The translations under genes were made by a program, and so were the position numbers. A model generated the notes under the pieces. The model searched no databases. It worked only from the letters and a program-made list of their open reading frames with translations, and was not told the origin of the DNA. Shown here piece by piece: positions 38,001-51,539 of a stretch of 64,000 nt of DNA. The number at the start of each line of letters is the position of its first letter. The first letter of the stretch is position 1. Origin of the DNA: Opisthocomus hoazin (Eukaryota; Chordata; Aves; Opisthocomiformes; Opisthocomidae); assembly GCF_030867145.1 (NCBI RefSeq), contig NC_134454.1:70414308-70478307 (forward strand), in the 5' to 3' direction.

Positions 38001-41000
38001 ACCTGACAGGACATCCTTTCCTACTAGGTCGGACACTCTTTTAACAACTATGAAAGAGGAAAGAAGCTGAATAGCGATTGCTGTCTTTTATTTAGTCTTC
38101 AGCAGCAAGTGCTACAGCTCCACCATGCCAGCAACCATGTGAAGGGACAGACCTCGCCCTACACAAGATCAGCCAGTGACAAATGCCAGGAGCCTGAGCA
38201 TGGGCCACCCAACTGCAATGTTATGCACAGATGCATTTGGAGAAGCCGTAACCATCAGTTTTCAGAACTCCAAGGTTCAAATCTGTCAGCATTTACACAA
38301 ATCCTAGAGGGAAAGAGGACATCTCAGGCAAACGATCCAAACATAAACTTCAGTGTCCTTCCTAGGTAATACAGTGTAGAAGCATCGACTTCCAGGATCG
38401 GTCAGGATTCCACCAAGGGCGAGTACTGGTGAGCATCAGAAGAGGAAAACAGGTTCTTCTACATAGGTCAGAGAAGAGAATGACATGTAAACATACTGGA
38501 GGAAGCAGTAAAAGTGAGGGACAGCTAATGGCTTTTCCCAACTCTCTAATCCCTATAAATCATGCACTGACAAGCTCATCCACAGGGAAAATGACAGACA
38601 TTGTAGTGAAAGATCCTGAGCACACTGGTTTCATAATCCACAGTTCTTAACTGAGTTAAAAATTGTCAGCTGACCCTCAGACCAGGATGAGTAAGATTCA
38701 AAATTTTAACATTTAAATAGAAACTGATTTACACAGGACTTCGGCACATTTTCTTCTAAAAAATAAACCTATTTAAACTTGAAATCATGATAGCCTACCT
38801 TAAAACACAGTACTATCATAATCTAGTAAAATCACTTAAAACAAACAAATTCAAGCAATACGTATTTATTGAGAAAACAGAAACCACTAAGCTTACAGAC
38901 ATATCTGAAGGAGGAGTGTGGAGCAGAGCCCCTTTGAAACACTGCGACAACTTCTGACTGCAAGAATTGTTCTAAAAATGCCAGAGCGGGCAAAAAAGGA
39001 ATAGAAACAAAGGCTGTATTCATCCCATTCAAAGACTTGTTAATTTAAAAGCTGCAAATCAACTGGAAACTGAAAAAGCAGGAAAGTCGTTTTCCTCTTT
39101 TAGTCTCTAAATTTAAAAAAAGGCACAAAAGGATAAGATACTTTTGTTCTAGAATCCTGAAGCACATAGTGACCAGGAAAGGTCAGTTCAGTTAATAACT
39201 GCTGATAACTGTTCTTTTGTTTAGTATATCCTAGAGTCACAGAGGCAAAGTGTTTTGATAAACCCTTTCTTTTGTTACAAAACAATTTTTAACAGCATAT
39301 TGCATATTTACACTTTTTAATACAAAATGCTGTACATTGTATTTAAATTCCAATTTTAACCTAAATGTAGCTTGATACTAATCCAGAAAAATAATTAATC
39401 CATATCTAGTAAATAGAATATAATTCATTATTCTCTAAACAAGCATAACAAGTAAGCCTCTAAACACATCTTAAGGTATAAAATGCTCAGCTAGTTAAAA
39501 AAGCTGCAAAACAAATATTTGTTAATTAATATACTATACCTCATGATAAAAACTTAATTTTTAGGGAAAAAGTTTAAAGCTACAAACACAAAAGAAGACT
39601 TAATCTCTTTAATTTTACGTATTGGTCACTTTTTTCACTTTAATGACATGATTAGATCTGATTTGATAATGCTCACTGAAAGAAAGGCCAGGCCATCAAT
39701 ACCACTAGAACAGAATGCTGGTGATACCACCAGAGAGAACTGCAGCTCTCACAGTGGCATTGTCCTTCCTTGTTCTTTTTCCACCAAGTAAGAAAAAATA
39801 GTCAAGCTAGGGCTTAAACAGGCTTCATGTACAGGTCTGGTCTTGGAGATTTCTTCTTAGGCTCAGTGTTTGAGAGACTACAGTCTATTTTGGCTACAAG
39901 AGTCTACTCTGAGAGATGACTCTGTCAGACATTTTCAGTTAGCAAGACATTATTAGATAGGACAGTTGCCTTTGTGCCCCTTCCTAGAGCACAGTCACCC
40001 AAACAACGGTGGAAAATAAGATGCCTCTGCCACAGTAAGCAACTAGGTGAGAAGAATGGATGGTCAGGACAGGAAGATCCATGCACTTCAGCTTTAAGAT
40101 TGAACTCGCATCAAGTGAGTGGCCAGATCCAAATCTCTTACAGTTGCCAGATTTGAGTGGTTTTAACCTGAAATTTGTATAGAATATACACTTGTCAGAA
40201 AATCAAAAGACTTTCTGTACTACTTCAAGCATTAGTTCACCTTGTCCAGCCTGGCCTCTTAAACTAATACAAATTTCAGATGTTCCAGAGTAAAACAAGT
40301 GTCCACTTGAATAATGTTAGCAAACTGTGTTTTGCAAGAAAGCAAATAAAAACTTTCCTGGACTGTTCAGGGAATCAGCTACAGCCCCAAAACACAGGAT
40401 ATTATAACACCTGTCCTACTCCAGTGCTGCAAGTGTTACAAAAATGCAGAGAATCCTTTGGTCCCACAGACATGAGAAGGCAAGAGAGCAAAATGAGCTC
40501 AAAACCTCACTTTCACATTCTATCACTCAGAAAAGATTACTGTGACCCCACAACTTACCTGTACACATAATACACCATTCTAAAATAGAGATTTAATCAC
40601 ATATTCTAGAAAACATCATAAACTCAGACTCGTTACAGACTCAGCCAATGATGAGTTTTGCATTTACGTTATTGTTGCATTACTTATTCTTGGTTTTAGG
40701 AGTTAATTTGGAATAAGGACAATACCTACACACCATTGCATCTCCTATCTTTTTCATAGAGATTAAGAAGCTTGCTTACACTCCTACTACCAAATACCCT
40801 CCTCCACATTCATCTCAACCTTATATAAACGTAAAAAGCACCCCTTAAGTCCTTTTTAAAAGGTTTGTTTTCCATTTCCTTTGGTTGTTTCTTTATATTC
40901 TCTTTTGAAGTTTCTCCAGTATTTCATGCTCTTCCTGAACTGCAGACACATCTGAGTAATCAGAGATGGATTTACTGAAGTGAGCTACAGTCTCCATTGC

Positions 41001-42424
41001 ACTAATGCAGCGAATGTCTAACATGACAGAGAAGCACTGCACAGCTAACCTTCACCAATTCCTCACCACATTTCACTGCTCACGTACCTTGCTAGAAGAA
41101 CATAAGATCACTACCAGCCACTTACATGCTATTCCTATTACTGTACATCTAAGCAAAATATTATCCCCTTTTTCCCCAACAGAGGACACAGTTGTCTAAA
41201 ACTGTCTGTACGTTACTACTTTCCAAGAGTTTTTTCGTTCTGTTCAGCATCCTCCAAATTCCTTGATCTCATATATACTTATCTTGGTGTTGACCTGCAT
41301 AAGACAACTGCCATATCACCCTGCCAATAAAGATCATCTCATAAAGGTTACACGTCTTGTTTTTCTTTTGTTTACTACCTATACTGTAAAAGCCACCAAC
41401 AATATTTTTGTATTTTAGTTAAAACTGCTAGCTGAAACTTGGACTGGTAGTGTGAAACCAGGCTCCATTTTTTAATCGAAAATATTCCCTACAAACACTA
41501 AATAATGCAAAAAATTACCAGACCTACATGATTATTCTAGAAAAATCAAGATATTTAACATTCAATACTGCAACCTCTATGATATAAGCCCGAAGGGGTT
41601 TTTTTTCCTGTTTTTAACCCTTTTGAGGCCTGTTTTGTTACTGATTAGCCTCTATCTGACAGAAAAATCCAAACTGACCATTCTGTTCTTTTGCCCAATA
41701 CTTGAAGCTTTCTTCCAGCATGAAAACATTCATTTGCCCAGTGTCTTAATTCACAGATCGGGTCTAGGAGTTGGATTTCAACTATTTTGAACAACCATCT
41801 CCAAAAGACAACAGTCACATAGTTCATTACAGACAAGAAGTTTGGCACAACTTCCCCAATTTAAGCCTGAGAGCGTGTAGGTGATACTCAGGACGGATGT
41901 ACGCACAAGCACAATACAAAGTCATTTGTTCCCAGAAGGCAGAAACTGTGCAAGCACAGAAGCAGCATGGGTCCAGGGTATTTAAATCTGATATTCCACA
42001 CTGAGAAAATTTCAGCAGCCAGCAGTTAGGAAAGAGCTTTTACTGCGTTTGATGACTGCATGATGATTGCAAAGGTTTTGAGAACTAACTCTTACCATTG
42101 CACAAAGAAAACTGCTGCCAAGTGTCTGTATCGCATTCTTCCCAAAAAGAGACCAACACAGACAGCTAAATAGGAAGTTTCAAGTCCTGCTGTCTCACGG
42201 ATTTCAAAGAAAGAAACTGAAAGGAGTCCCTTGGCCCAGAGAGGCAGACAAGCACACGCTGCCTCAAGGCCGGGACGAACATCTGGAGAGATGTGCAGGC
42301 AAGCTCACATCACCGCTGGTAAAGATACACCCCACGAACAGCAGAACCTCACCTTTTCCCACGCCTCACATGAACGAAAACGAGCAGAGGGGCCTCTACT
42401 GAAAAAAAAATAAATCTTCTCACT
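32059..42424 (-). other. IL31RA: Presumed IL31RA leader intron
   Basis: No coding exon found on either strand apart from the CR1 copy at 32827-33925. If exon 1 lies in the CpG island this is a 10.4 kb first intron. Open frames here are short and show no family resemblance. Confidence 0.45.
32827..33925 (-). mobile_element. CR1 LINE, 5'-truncated, in the presumed IL31RA leader intron
   Basis: The 3' tail is at the left (CACAGAATCACAGAGTGG on plus). The minus strand encodes [29 protein letters not shown] and DRTRGTGHKLRHRMFPLNIR, and further right GSMLDPVLFIICINDLD and FAEDTKLGG. The usual FADD catalytic motif is FAED here, and frames are broken, so it is dead. It ends about 770 bases upstream of IL31RA coding exon 1. 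Confidence 0.92.
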
Positions 42425-43215
42425 CACCCCGGCTGCAGAACGGGCGCTTCGCCTGGCAGGGTCCCCCGCCTCCCCGCGACGGGATGGCACCCGGTAGGAA
42501 GTTACCACGCTCAGCACAAGTAACGCTTTTTCCCGTAATTCCGAAAGGCAGAAACCACCGCCCCCGGCCCAGCGACGCGCGGGGAGCCGCGTCAGGCGCG
42601 CACACACACACAGACACAGACCCCCGGCGCTGGGCCCCGCCGCCCGCGGGAAACGCTGCCCGCAGGGCGGAGACGCCGCCGCAGGCCTTGCCCGGGGTGC
42701 ATGCCCCGCCCTGCCCGGCCCTCCCCTCCCCGGCTGCCGGTCGCGGGACCCCGGGCTCACCCGCCCCCTGCTCGGCCGGCGCCCGCGGAACCGCGGGGCG
42801 AGGCCTCCAACGCCCTAGCCCGCCGGCCCCTCACGCAGCCCCCCGCACACCTTCCCGTCCGTCGGCCCCTCACGCAGCCCCCCGCACACCTCCCCGCCCG
42901 CCGGCCCCTCACACGGCCCCCGGCGGCGGCCGGGCGGGGCGAGGCGGTGCTGCCCCCCCCTCAGGACTGACCCCAGCCCGCGGCGGGCAGCCGGGGTGCG
43001 CGAGCAGGGTCCCCGCGGCCCTCCCCCGGGCGTGAGGCAGGCGGCCGTGCGGCGGTGCAGGCAGCAGCGGCGGGAGGCGGGAGAGCCAGTTCTTCAGCCT
43101 GCACCAGCAGGCACAGCGGGACGGGCGCGCTGGGTAACACCATCGCCGCCGAGCGCTCCCGCCAACGCACCTCGGGTGTCACCGAGGGCACCGGCCCTGC
43201 GAGGGAAACAGCCCA
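42420..43215. promoter_or_regulatory. CpG island, probable IL31RA promoter and possible bidirectional start
   Basis: About 800 bases of very GC- and CpG-rich sequence stand out from AT-rich surroundings. It holds many Sp1-like GGGCGG/CCGCCC words and no clear TATA box. At the left edge the minus strand has CAGCCGGG followed by GTGAGT (cut after 42428), a strong donor for an untranslated IL31RA exon 1. On the right, the plus strand has TGCAG followed by GTGAGA (cut after 43327), a strong donor pointing the other way. IL31RA assignment is inference from order, strand and the lack of another candidate; DDX4 ends 16 kb away and cannot start here. Confidence 0.6.
42823..42921. repeat. 39-base GC-rich minisatellite, about 2.5 copies
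   Basis: Two full 39-base units (42823-42861, 42862-42900) and a partial third from 42901 share the core CGGCCCCTCACGCAGCCCCC with a few substitutions. It lies inside the CpG island and makes the overlapping proline-rich reading frames repetitive. Confidence 0.85.
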
Positions 43216-43329
43216 AGTTACGACCCCTCTTAAAGCGAATAAATGTATTCCAGTTAATGACTTGGAAGAAAACTGCACCCATCAGCAATGTCAGAAGGAA
43301 GAAAAGGGAGGGGAAGGAATACTGCAGGT

Positions 43330-46300
43330 GAGAGGGACACTGGGAAGTCAGCAAATGGAAATCTGCAGTCCCCAGTAATGTGCCTCTCACAGCAGGTTAG
43401 CATGTATACCAGTATTTTGACAACTTCCCTTTATTTTACTACCTGGTAATACATAAAACAGAAATGTGATTCAACAGACCCAACCTGTAACCTAAACTCG
43501 CTTTGACATACCAGATTTTATTTTTTTTACTGAGCAAAAGGGCAGGACTAGTCCCTTTTTTTCTTTAAATTATTTGGGCTTGTGTTCTGGACTTGGTCTA
43601 ACAGCTTCCTGTGCTGAGAGATTGACACATTGATTTTATTGATGCACTGAAAGATGGCTGCTCAAGCTTTCAGAGCGATGAAAAGCTGCACCAGACCTAA
43701 CAAAATAGTTAAGCAAGTGCTTCACTTTTAAAAGCCTTGAGTCATCCTTCTGACTGCCTCAGAGCTACTTACATGCTTAAATTAAAGCTCCCATAGTCTT
43801 AAACGTTTTGGTGTGGACTGGGCACTTAAGAGACTCTAGGATGCAGAGAGCACTTAAACGGCAGTAACTGTTCCAGCCACCAGCATCTGCAATGATTGAA
43901 CAGTAAAGGGAAAAAACACCTTAAAAAAGTGATGTGATTTACTAAAAGTGATTTGTCACGGAAGAAAGGAAACCTTCAGAGCATAACAGAAATCATGCCA
44001 GAAATGTGTTTTCATATCCCCACTTACAGAGCTTTTATCCAGTTTGCACATGAATGGTCTAAGAACAAGCTCTTGTGTCCCGAGGGTGGGAGGAAAGCGA
44101 AGCTCCTATTCCTGAAACACAGCAGAAGAAAGCCGCTTCAAAAGGAAGACTCACCGTTTTCAGTGCCCACTCCCCTCTACCAGTGTGCTTTTGGCGGGTG
44201 ATTGAGGGGTGGCTGCTCGAGGGACCGGCTGATCCCAGATGCTACCCCTTCCTGAGGGGAGGCACTTGACTGTCCCTCTTGGCAGGATGAGAAGGATACT
44301 GCAGAACTACCGCTAAAAATCTGACCCTCATTGCACATGTTTGTTACCTTACAGTAGCTCAGTCTTGAAAAGCGTATTTATCTTCTGTATTACATATGAC
44401 CACACCCTTATAAAGTTACTAATCACTGTATTATTACAGTGAGCCAAATTAACACTTTGGCACAGAACAGATAATTGTGCAGTCAAGTGGCAAAATGATG
44501 TGATTTTTCACTGGTCAGTCTGCAAATTGACCTTGCGGCATTTAATTGTGCAATCTTGATGTAAGCAGGTTTGATGGAAAACATATACAGAATTTTACTT
44601 CAAGAAGTGACAAAGTAGGATTTAACCATGAAATAGTTGAAGAACCAGTGATATATTAAGGAAAGTGGGGACAGACACACACACACCAACAACTACTTAA
44701 ACACAGCTGAACATCCTTGTCAACACAATCATCAGTGAACTGAAGGCTGAAATTAGTGAAATCGGTGAGATCGATACAAATGGGCAAAACAGTAATGACC
44801 AGGAGAAGCAAACTGGCCACGTCCACGTTAACCATTTCACCAACATCCAGAAAAGCCGTTGCTCATTGCTGTTCGCAAGGAAGAAGTCAAGATGCACATG
44901 GCAGTGACATATTGAGAAGGTAGCATTGCCTGAGGTACTCTGATAAACTTGCTACCTTGCCTCACAAATGTCTAGCCAAAGCAAGATCAAACCTAACTCT
45001 CTTCTTAAGTCTGCCCTTTCCATCTATTCCCACACTGCCTATGGCTTTACAAGCCATACAGGTTCCCCAGTCCTTATAGCAAGACTTTTTTTTCCCTATC
45101 CTGCTACACAGGCTTCAGTCAGACCTTGATGAGCCATTCTCTTGAAAACCAGGCACTTTTCCCACACTTGATGCAAAGTATTGACTAATTCAAATACCAA
45201 AGCCATAACTTTACTTTCCTATAAACTTGTAATCATGATGTAATTGTGAAAGGAAGCAGAAAAACATCACATCTTTGGCTGCTAAACCAAAGACTCTTAT
45301 ACTGAGTCTTTTTTCTTTACAGTCTCAAGTCAGCTTTAATGCTAATGTTAATATAGCCTGCAAGACTTAATTGAGATTTCAACTTATTTTTACAAAAGCT
45401 CAAAGATAGCCATGCCATTTTTGTGTGCAGATTTTATAGCTATAAAGAGGACAAACATAAAAGCAGTCTAACTTTGTATTTCATTTTTATTTAACTATTT
45501 TAATTATTTGTATAGAAACATAGCTCAAATGTTGCGTATCTTACATTTTTAACTACTGAAAGGACAGCAGCACATCTTTGGGGAAAAAAAAAAAAAAGGC
45601 TTTCCTAATATACACAACAGCAAGTAAAATTGATAGTTTGTATTCACATTTGGAAATCCTAACTGCTTCAGAACCTACAGCTTCCCTGCACAGTAGCATT
45701 AAAATTGCTATGACTTCATATTTGGCATGTTAATGTCATAGGAGATGAGTAGCATGTTTTTAAAGTTACATTGCAAACTGAGCCACGTTCTGACTGCTTT
45801 ACAAGATCACCAAATACATGAAGTTGTATAGTTATACCATACAATGGAAACTATCATTGTAAGAATATTTTTTTCCCCCATCAGCACCAGAACAAAACTT
45901 TCTTCTGTATATGAAGATGCACTGTTTTCAATTTATAAAAGGTAACAGACCACAGCAATGCCAGCCAATAGAAGCTGGCACTGCCCCAGTCCCTCCTTTA
46001 CCTCATTGACATCCCTGACTTGTCTCTTACGCCAATACTTGCGCTCAAAAGACTCTGTATAAGCTAACTCTGCCCCACATCACTTGTTAGGTTGATTTTC
46101 TCCTGGGCCAATGACCTGAACCACCTCATCCCCTTAGATGTAAAGAGGAGGGGCTGGCTACTGCCTTTCATAGACTTAAAACCACTACTGAACCACACAC
46201 AAATAAAAACTACAAGTGTCCTCTACTCCCTACTGATTTAGTTTCTGTGGGGGGAAAATCCAGTGAAAACAGTCAGATTCTGTATCAATTTCTGAGTATA

Positions 46301-47639
46301 TGCAACTCTTTTTCAGTAAATGACTTGTCATAAATGTACTAGCATCAACCTCCATGCAGGGCTGCATGTAAGGAGTGAAAAATTAACTATGTCCACTTAA
46401 ATTTCATTTTAGGGTAACATTAAAATTTCACAACAGCAGCACCCTCAAAACCATGCTCTTAAATTACTGATTTATGACTATAGCCTTAGTTTCAATGGAA
46501 TACATCAGCCAAGCTTATGACCACCTTATCACTGAGTAAGCAACAATAACGTGGAAAAACTTTATCAGTTTAGTTCAACGTAGTTTTAGAGGCAGACCTA
46601 CAAACTGTTAAGCCTAACAGAAGGGGTAGTAAATGTGCCAACTGCTATGCTGTGCAGTGAGCAACTGCCCACATTTAATCAAGGCAGGTTTTAACGGCGA
46701 AGTGGAATTATTTGTGAACCTTCTTAATCTCTGTTCTAGACAAAATTTATCCCTCAAGAAAAGAATCAGGTGTTTTCCTAAGCAGGCCACAAAGCCGTTA
46801 TCCATTTCAGAACAGAGAACTATGCAATACTTCCTTCCCGTCACATCTTCCTTCACAGTATTGCGACACCGTAACATCATTGTAATTGCAATGCTGGCAA
46901 AGAAGGGACACTTTCTCCCCAGAGTGCTGCCTTTGGAGGGTTACTACAGAAATTTTTAAAACATTTCATCCTATGGTAATTCAAGCTTCCCAAACCTTTT
47001 ACTACAGTTACAAAGGCAGAGAAATGTAATTAAACCCATCCACACAAACAGACTAAGGGAATTAATGAAAATCCCATGTGGCTTTAACAGCAGGACTAAA
47101 AGATGCCATTTCCTCAAATTTCCCCTCCCAAGACCACACTGAGTACAGACTCCCAATGACAATCACAACCAGCATGAGTTACTCCTGAGACAGAGCCACT
47201 ACACGGGGAGAGTCGCAGTAGTTTATAACAAAAACTGCCTGCTTCAAAAGCTAGTTTCTCAGAAGCATACATTTTAACAAAGACAAAAAAAAAAAAAAAA
47301 AAAAAAGAGAAAAAGGCTACATCACTGAGAATGGCTTCTGCTACAGATACTCCTCTTTTCCCCTACACGCGCTCAGCTTTGAAGAGATTCATGTTATTTC
47401 TGGAGCCAGCATCTTTCCAAGGCGATATGCCCAACAGCACCGCACTTCTCCATATTAAAGGGCAGGAAGCCCTTCATCACACAGGTGATATACAGAAAAC
47501 TTCCAAGAGCCAAAATAGCTTCTTCAAAGGCAAACTCTGTCCGTTACCAGATTTGCAAACTCTTGCATCTCTGCTAAGCAAAGCTTCTGGCTGAGCTGGC
47601 CCTGAGAAGACATCTGGGCTGCTACTTCTGAGCTTTTCA
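43330..47639. other. Intergenic DNA between IL31RA promoter and LTR region
   Basis: AT-rich, with poly-A runs near 45586 and 47286. No gene or clear repeat recognised on either strand. Confidence 0.5.
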
Positions 47640-48473
47640 TCTTGCAAAGATGCGGCTCCTTCCCCACCCTACGCCATCCCAGGCTGGGTGTACTCTGCAG
47701 TGGCAGGGTTTGGGTCCCGGGGGACTGCAGGGGTGAGGAGAGGCATGGGCTGCCCTGTGCCAGACCCAGCGAGTTCCAGCCACCCCAGCGTGCTGAGCCC
47801 CTCGGCAAGCTGGTGCTGCCTCAGGGAAGATGTGCTTAAGCAAGGGCAAAACCACCAGGCAGGCAGAGGAAGAGGGAACAAAAAGTAGCAACAAGCAGCA
47901 AAGGGAAAGCCTGGGCCACAGGACAAGGAGCTCCGTGGCAGAGCAGGTGTTTCCTGCAGCCTGCCGAGGACCCACACCAGAGCAGATTGTCTCTGCAGCC
48001 TGTGGGGGACCTGGACCACAGCAAAGGAAAGGTGGAGGACGGAGGGAGCAGACCGAAACCCCTCCATACTGACCACAACCTCCTCCCCCTCACATCCCTC
48101 GCTGCCACTCTAAACAGAGTGAGGGTAACCTGTGCTGACAGCAAGGGAGAAAGAAGTCCCTGGAGTAAAGTTGAGCTTGGAAAAGGGGGACAAGAAGTGT
48201 TTTCCCTCTGTTTCACTGTTTGTCTTTTTGGTTGCTTGATTCTGATCTGAATCGGTAATTAGAGAGAGATATCTATTAATTTGCAATGAAGTTAATTTTT
48301 CCCAAGTCAAGTCCATTTTGCCTGCAATGGGAATTGGTAAGCAATCTGTCTCTATCGTGACAAGCTTTCTTGTTCCTGCTCCTCCTTATTCTTACCCACT
48401 GAGATGGAGCAGCAGAGAGTAAGTGAGCAGCTGGGCAGAAGTCTGGCTGTTAGCCTGGGCCAACACACCACAA
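47640..48473 (+). mobile_element. Avian LTR-type repeat (solo LTR remnant), diverged
   Basis: The region has the feel of a known bird endogenous-retrovirus LTR: GAGGACCCACACCAGAGCAG, CTGACCACAACCTCCTCCCC, AAGTTGAGCTTGGAAAAGGG, CAAGTCAAGTCCATTTTGCC and the end GGGCCAACACACCACA at 48473. This is recognition from memory of the family, not a database match. The 5' limit is a guess. The proline- and serine-rich frames in it are not genes. Confidence 0.5.
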
Positions 48474-48844
48474 TCGTATCCACCTACTTTCTGCTGCCTC
48501 TCAAGTCAACTGGATGACATATGCTGATAAAAGTGAGGGCACTTCAGACATGAAGCTTGTTGCCAATCCTGAAACCACCTTGTCTGTACAGAAAAATTCA
48601 CAGGAGGTTCAGCTATCACCCCCTTGCACTGAAGGACCCGCACCCAGAAAGCAAGCTAGGGGTAAGCTGGTACAGTCAAGCAGCAGGCCACCAAGAAGTT
48701 CAGACAGAAGTATGGGGGGGACAGCCCATCACTGCAAATCTAGTGATCTGTGGGGCGCAGTGGAGGCCACACAGCCAGAGGTTGCTTCAGATAAAGAACA
48801 GATGGCCCCCTTGAGCACATACCAAGATGCCGGCGCTGGAGGAG

Positions 48845-49498
48845 TGTTGAACCGCTTCTGACAACACAACATTTCATGACAAGAGCCAATCGACACATAT
48901 TAATTGACTGAGTCTCACCCTGCCAGAAGATTTTCAAGCGTATAAAAATTGGCACTTGAAAACTCTCTTTGGGAGGAGGAGCCAAGCAAGAACCTCACCT
49001 GATGGACAGGTCGACTGGCCTGAATCTCTCTTCCACCCCCAAGGAGGGACACCTTTTTGGTAAGAGTCACGCCTCTGACTTTGTCAGACATATCCCCGGA
49101 AACACATTGTTAACTGAAGCACTAAACCATTACCTTGAGCTCAACTTTTGTAGACAGCACATTTATCAATGGCGATCCCAAATCTGTGATACCTGTCACT
49201 TGAATAAATTACCTGTGGTTTCAACTTTGCAGAACTGTTTCAGTGAAAGTCCTTGGAAGGGCTTTGACAGGCAAGCTGAATCTGTTAAGTGGCTACACAC
49301 TTAACCCTTTAGACATCAACTGTTGGTCAAGTCTGGGACTAGGAGTAGATCCAGCCGCACCTAGACTCTTCTCAGCGAGTTTAGAATGCAAGAGGGTCTG
49401 CTCTGAACCTCGTGTCTCAACAGGAGGGCTTTCCTTTTGCCGCTTATCAGACTCCTTTACCACGCAACAGCCATGAACTCCATTTACTGGCAATGACA
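48845..49498 (+). mobile_element. Possible second LTR-like element
   Basis: Starts TGTTGAACCG and carries a TATA-like GTATAAAAATTGG at about 48940 and AATAAATTA at about 49203, spaced like the promoter and polyadenylation signal of an LTR. The 3' boundary and target-site duplication are not clear. It may be ordinary intergenic DNA. Confidence 0.35.
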
Positions 49499-51539
49499 TT
49501 TTAGTTCACTGAGGGTTCTACCTAGAACAATCGGAGGGACTGCAGACTGTCAGTCTCCAGCCGAGCAGCTTGGGACCAGCCACCGTTACAGCTATAAACT
49601 TTCTTCTGAACTGCGCTGGCACCGTTATGAAGCGCTTTGTGAAACTCTAGAGTGGAAAACATTAAGAGGTAAACCACTTCACTGATGAATCTCTAACACT
49701 GCAAATCTGAGATAAATCTTGGTGACTGAAGATTAAGACATGGAAGTAAAATTGCTCTTTATAAAAATAAACAAACACCCCTAACAGAGAGATGGGAGTT
49801 ACAGAAGCAAGCAAAACCAACCTGAATCTGAGACTGTGCACGGACTTGCTAAGCCACATTTCTGGAACAGGACAGTTCAGGAAATATGTCTCATAGAAAT
49901 TACTCATTTCCAGGTCTCTGAAATTCTCAAAGGATCCACAGAATTATCTGAGCTCCTCCCTCCCTATCTGAATACCCACAATAGTACCTCCCAAGGAGTC
50001 AGGACAAATAGCTACTTGGTGAGACTAGGCATTTTTGTTGCTGTGGTCTGAGGTGAGGTTCTTTGACATGACTTATCAGATGTCTTATGAAGGGCTTATT
50101 AACACTTAGCTAGGACTAACACGCTACCAGTTATCTACACCTTCCAATAAGTAATTGCTTCGCATTAAGTTGTATATACTGTACTTGCAGTTCTGCTGCA
50201 CAAGAAAAATTCCCGAGGAAAAGTGGTTCAGTCAGGGTGGGTTACACACTCACCGTTCTGGACAGTAGACGTGAATAAAGCAAGTGTGTTCAATCCTGGA
50301 AGTGACCTCTCAAGTTCGAGCAGACCAGCTGCTACAAAAAAGCTTATAGTGCATGCTCAGCAATTCATTCATTTTGGTGAAGAATTATACCTTTTACGTA
50401 CTACATCTGAGAATGCTGCATATGACCTCAAAATACAGAATCTCGTAAGGAAAAACACATTTTTCCTTTAATACAGTTTATGACTGGCATATTTAGACTA
50501 AGAAGCCCATGGAAAAGAGCTGCATGAGTAGTTTGAGTTTCAAGTGATACACAATACGATAATGGTCTCAAACGGAGAAAAACAGCATTTTGAAGTGGGG
50601 GGAGCAGAGGAGGCAAGTTGATTGGATTTTTTATCAAGATAAAGAATTACTGGTAAGTCTCTTGCCTGTTTTCACCTCCCTGCTACTAGTGACACAAGGG
50701 AAGTACACCAAAAGGCAAACACTGAGTTAACTTCTTTCCGTTCAAACTTCATTCATCTTTCAAGGGGGGTGGAGGGGGTTGGGGAATCTTTGCAAGCAAC
50801 CATTCCATCTCCTACGATATGTCCACGTTTCACTTTGAACAGTGAAGGAAAGGCAAAACATAGCATTCTTTAAAGTTCTGAGCTATTTAGTAAAGATTAG
50901 ATATTGAAACCTATTTTAGCTGACTCAGTCAAACAAGGAGGGAAAGACAACAGTGCGAGGAAATCCTGCTTGATAGTATTACACTACAGTATTGATGACA
51001 AGCTAGGACACTAAAATTAGTGAACTACAGCCAAGGCAACAGGCACATCTATGTCAAGTTCCAAAGAAAATATTATTCTTCATTTATATATGGAGTCAGG
51101 CTCTGACAGATGAGTTTGACTTCCACAATTATTTAGAAGCATAAAGAGGAAGACAGGTATTTTCAGTAGTGTTTTACTCCCAAATAATTTGTCCAGTCAG
51201 CTCAGAACAAAGAGCTGACTCCTTAGTCTTGAACACAAAGTAGTTTCTGTAAGGATACTTCCTCATCATATTTTCACTTCTGCTTAATAAAAAGAAATAA
51301 AAGCCAAACTCACTACACTCAGAGGTGCCATAAACTATTCTTTATAGCTACTTCAAAGAAAATAAACAGCATAAAATGAAAAACACTTAATACGTGTATT
51401 TCAAGCACTACTGAACTATAGCCTAGAATTAGTCCCACTTGATTCTCACATTTTCCTTAATTACAAAAAAATACAAAGATCAGATAAATTTGAAGAGAAT
51501 GCGCTTAGATGTCAGACTCCCATGTCCTTAGTCCACACT

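Noticed and set aside
42484-43035. 183-codon proline-rich open frame
   Set aside because: Produced by the GC-rich CpG island and its 39-base repeat, where stop codons are rare; no recognisable domain.
47642-48861. Several overlapping frames on both strands, 65 to 135 codons
   Set aside because: They fall in LTR-like repeat sequence and are low-complexity; no protein family recognised.
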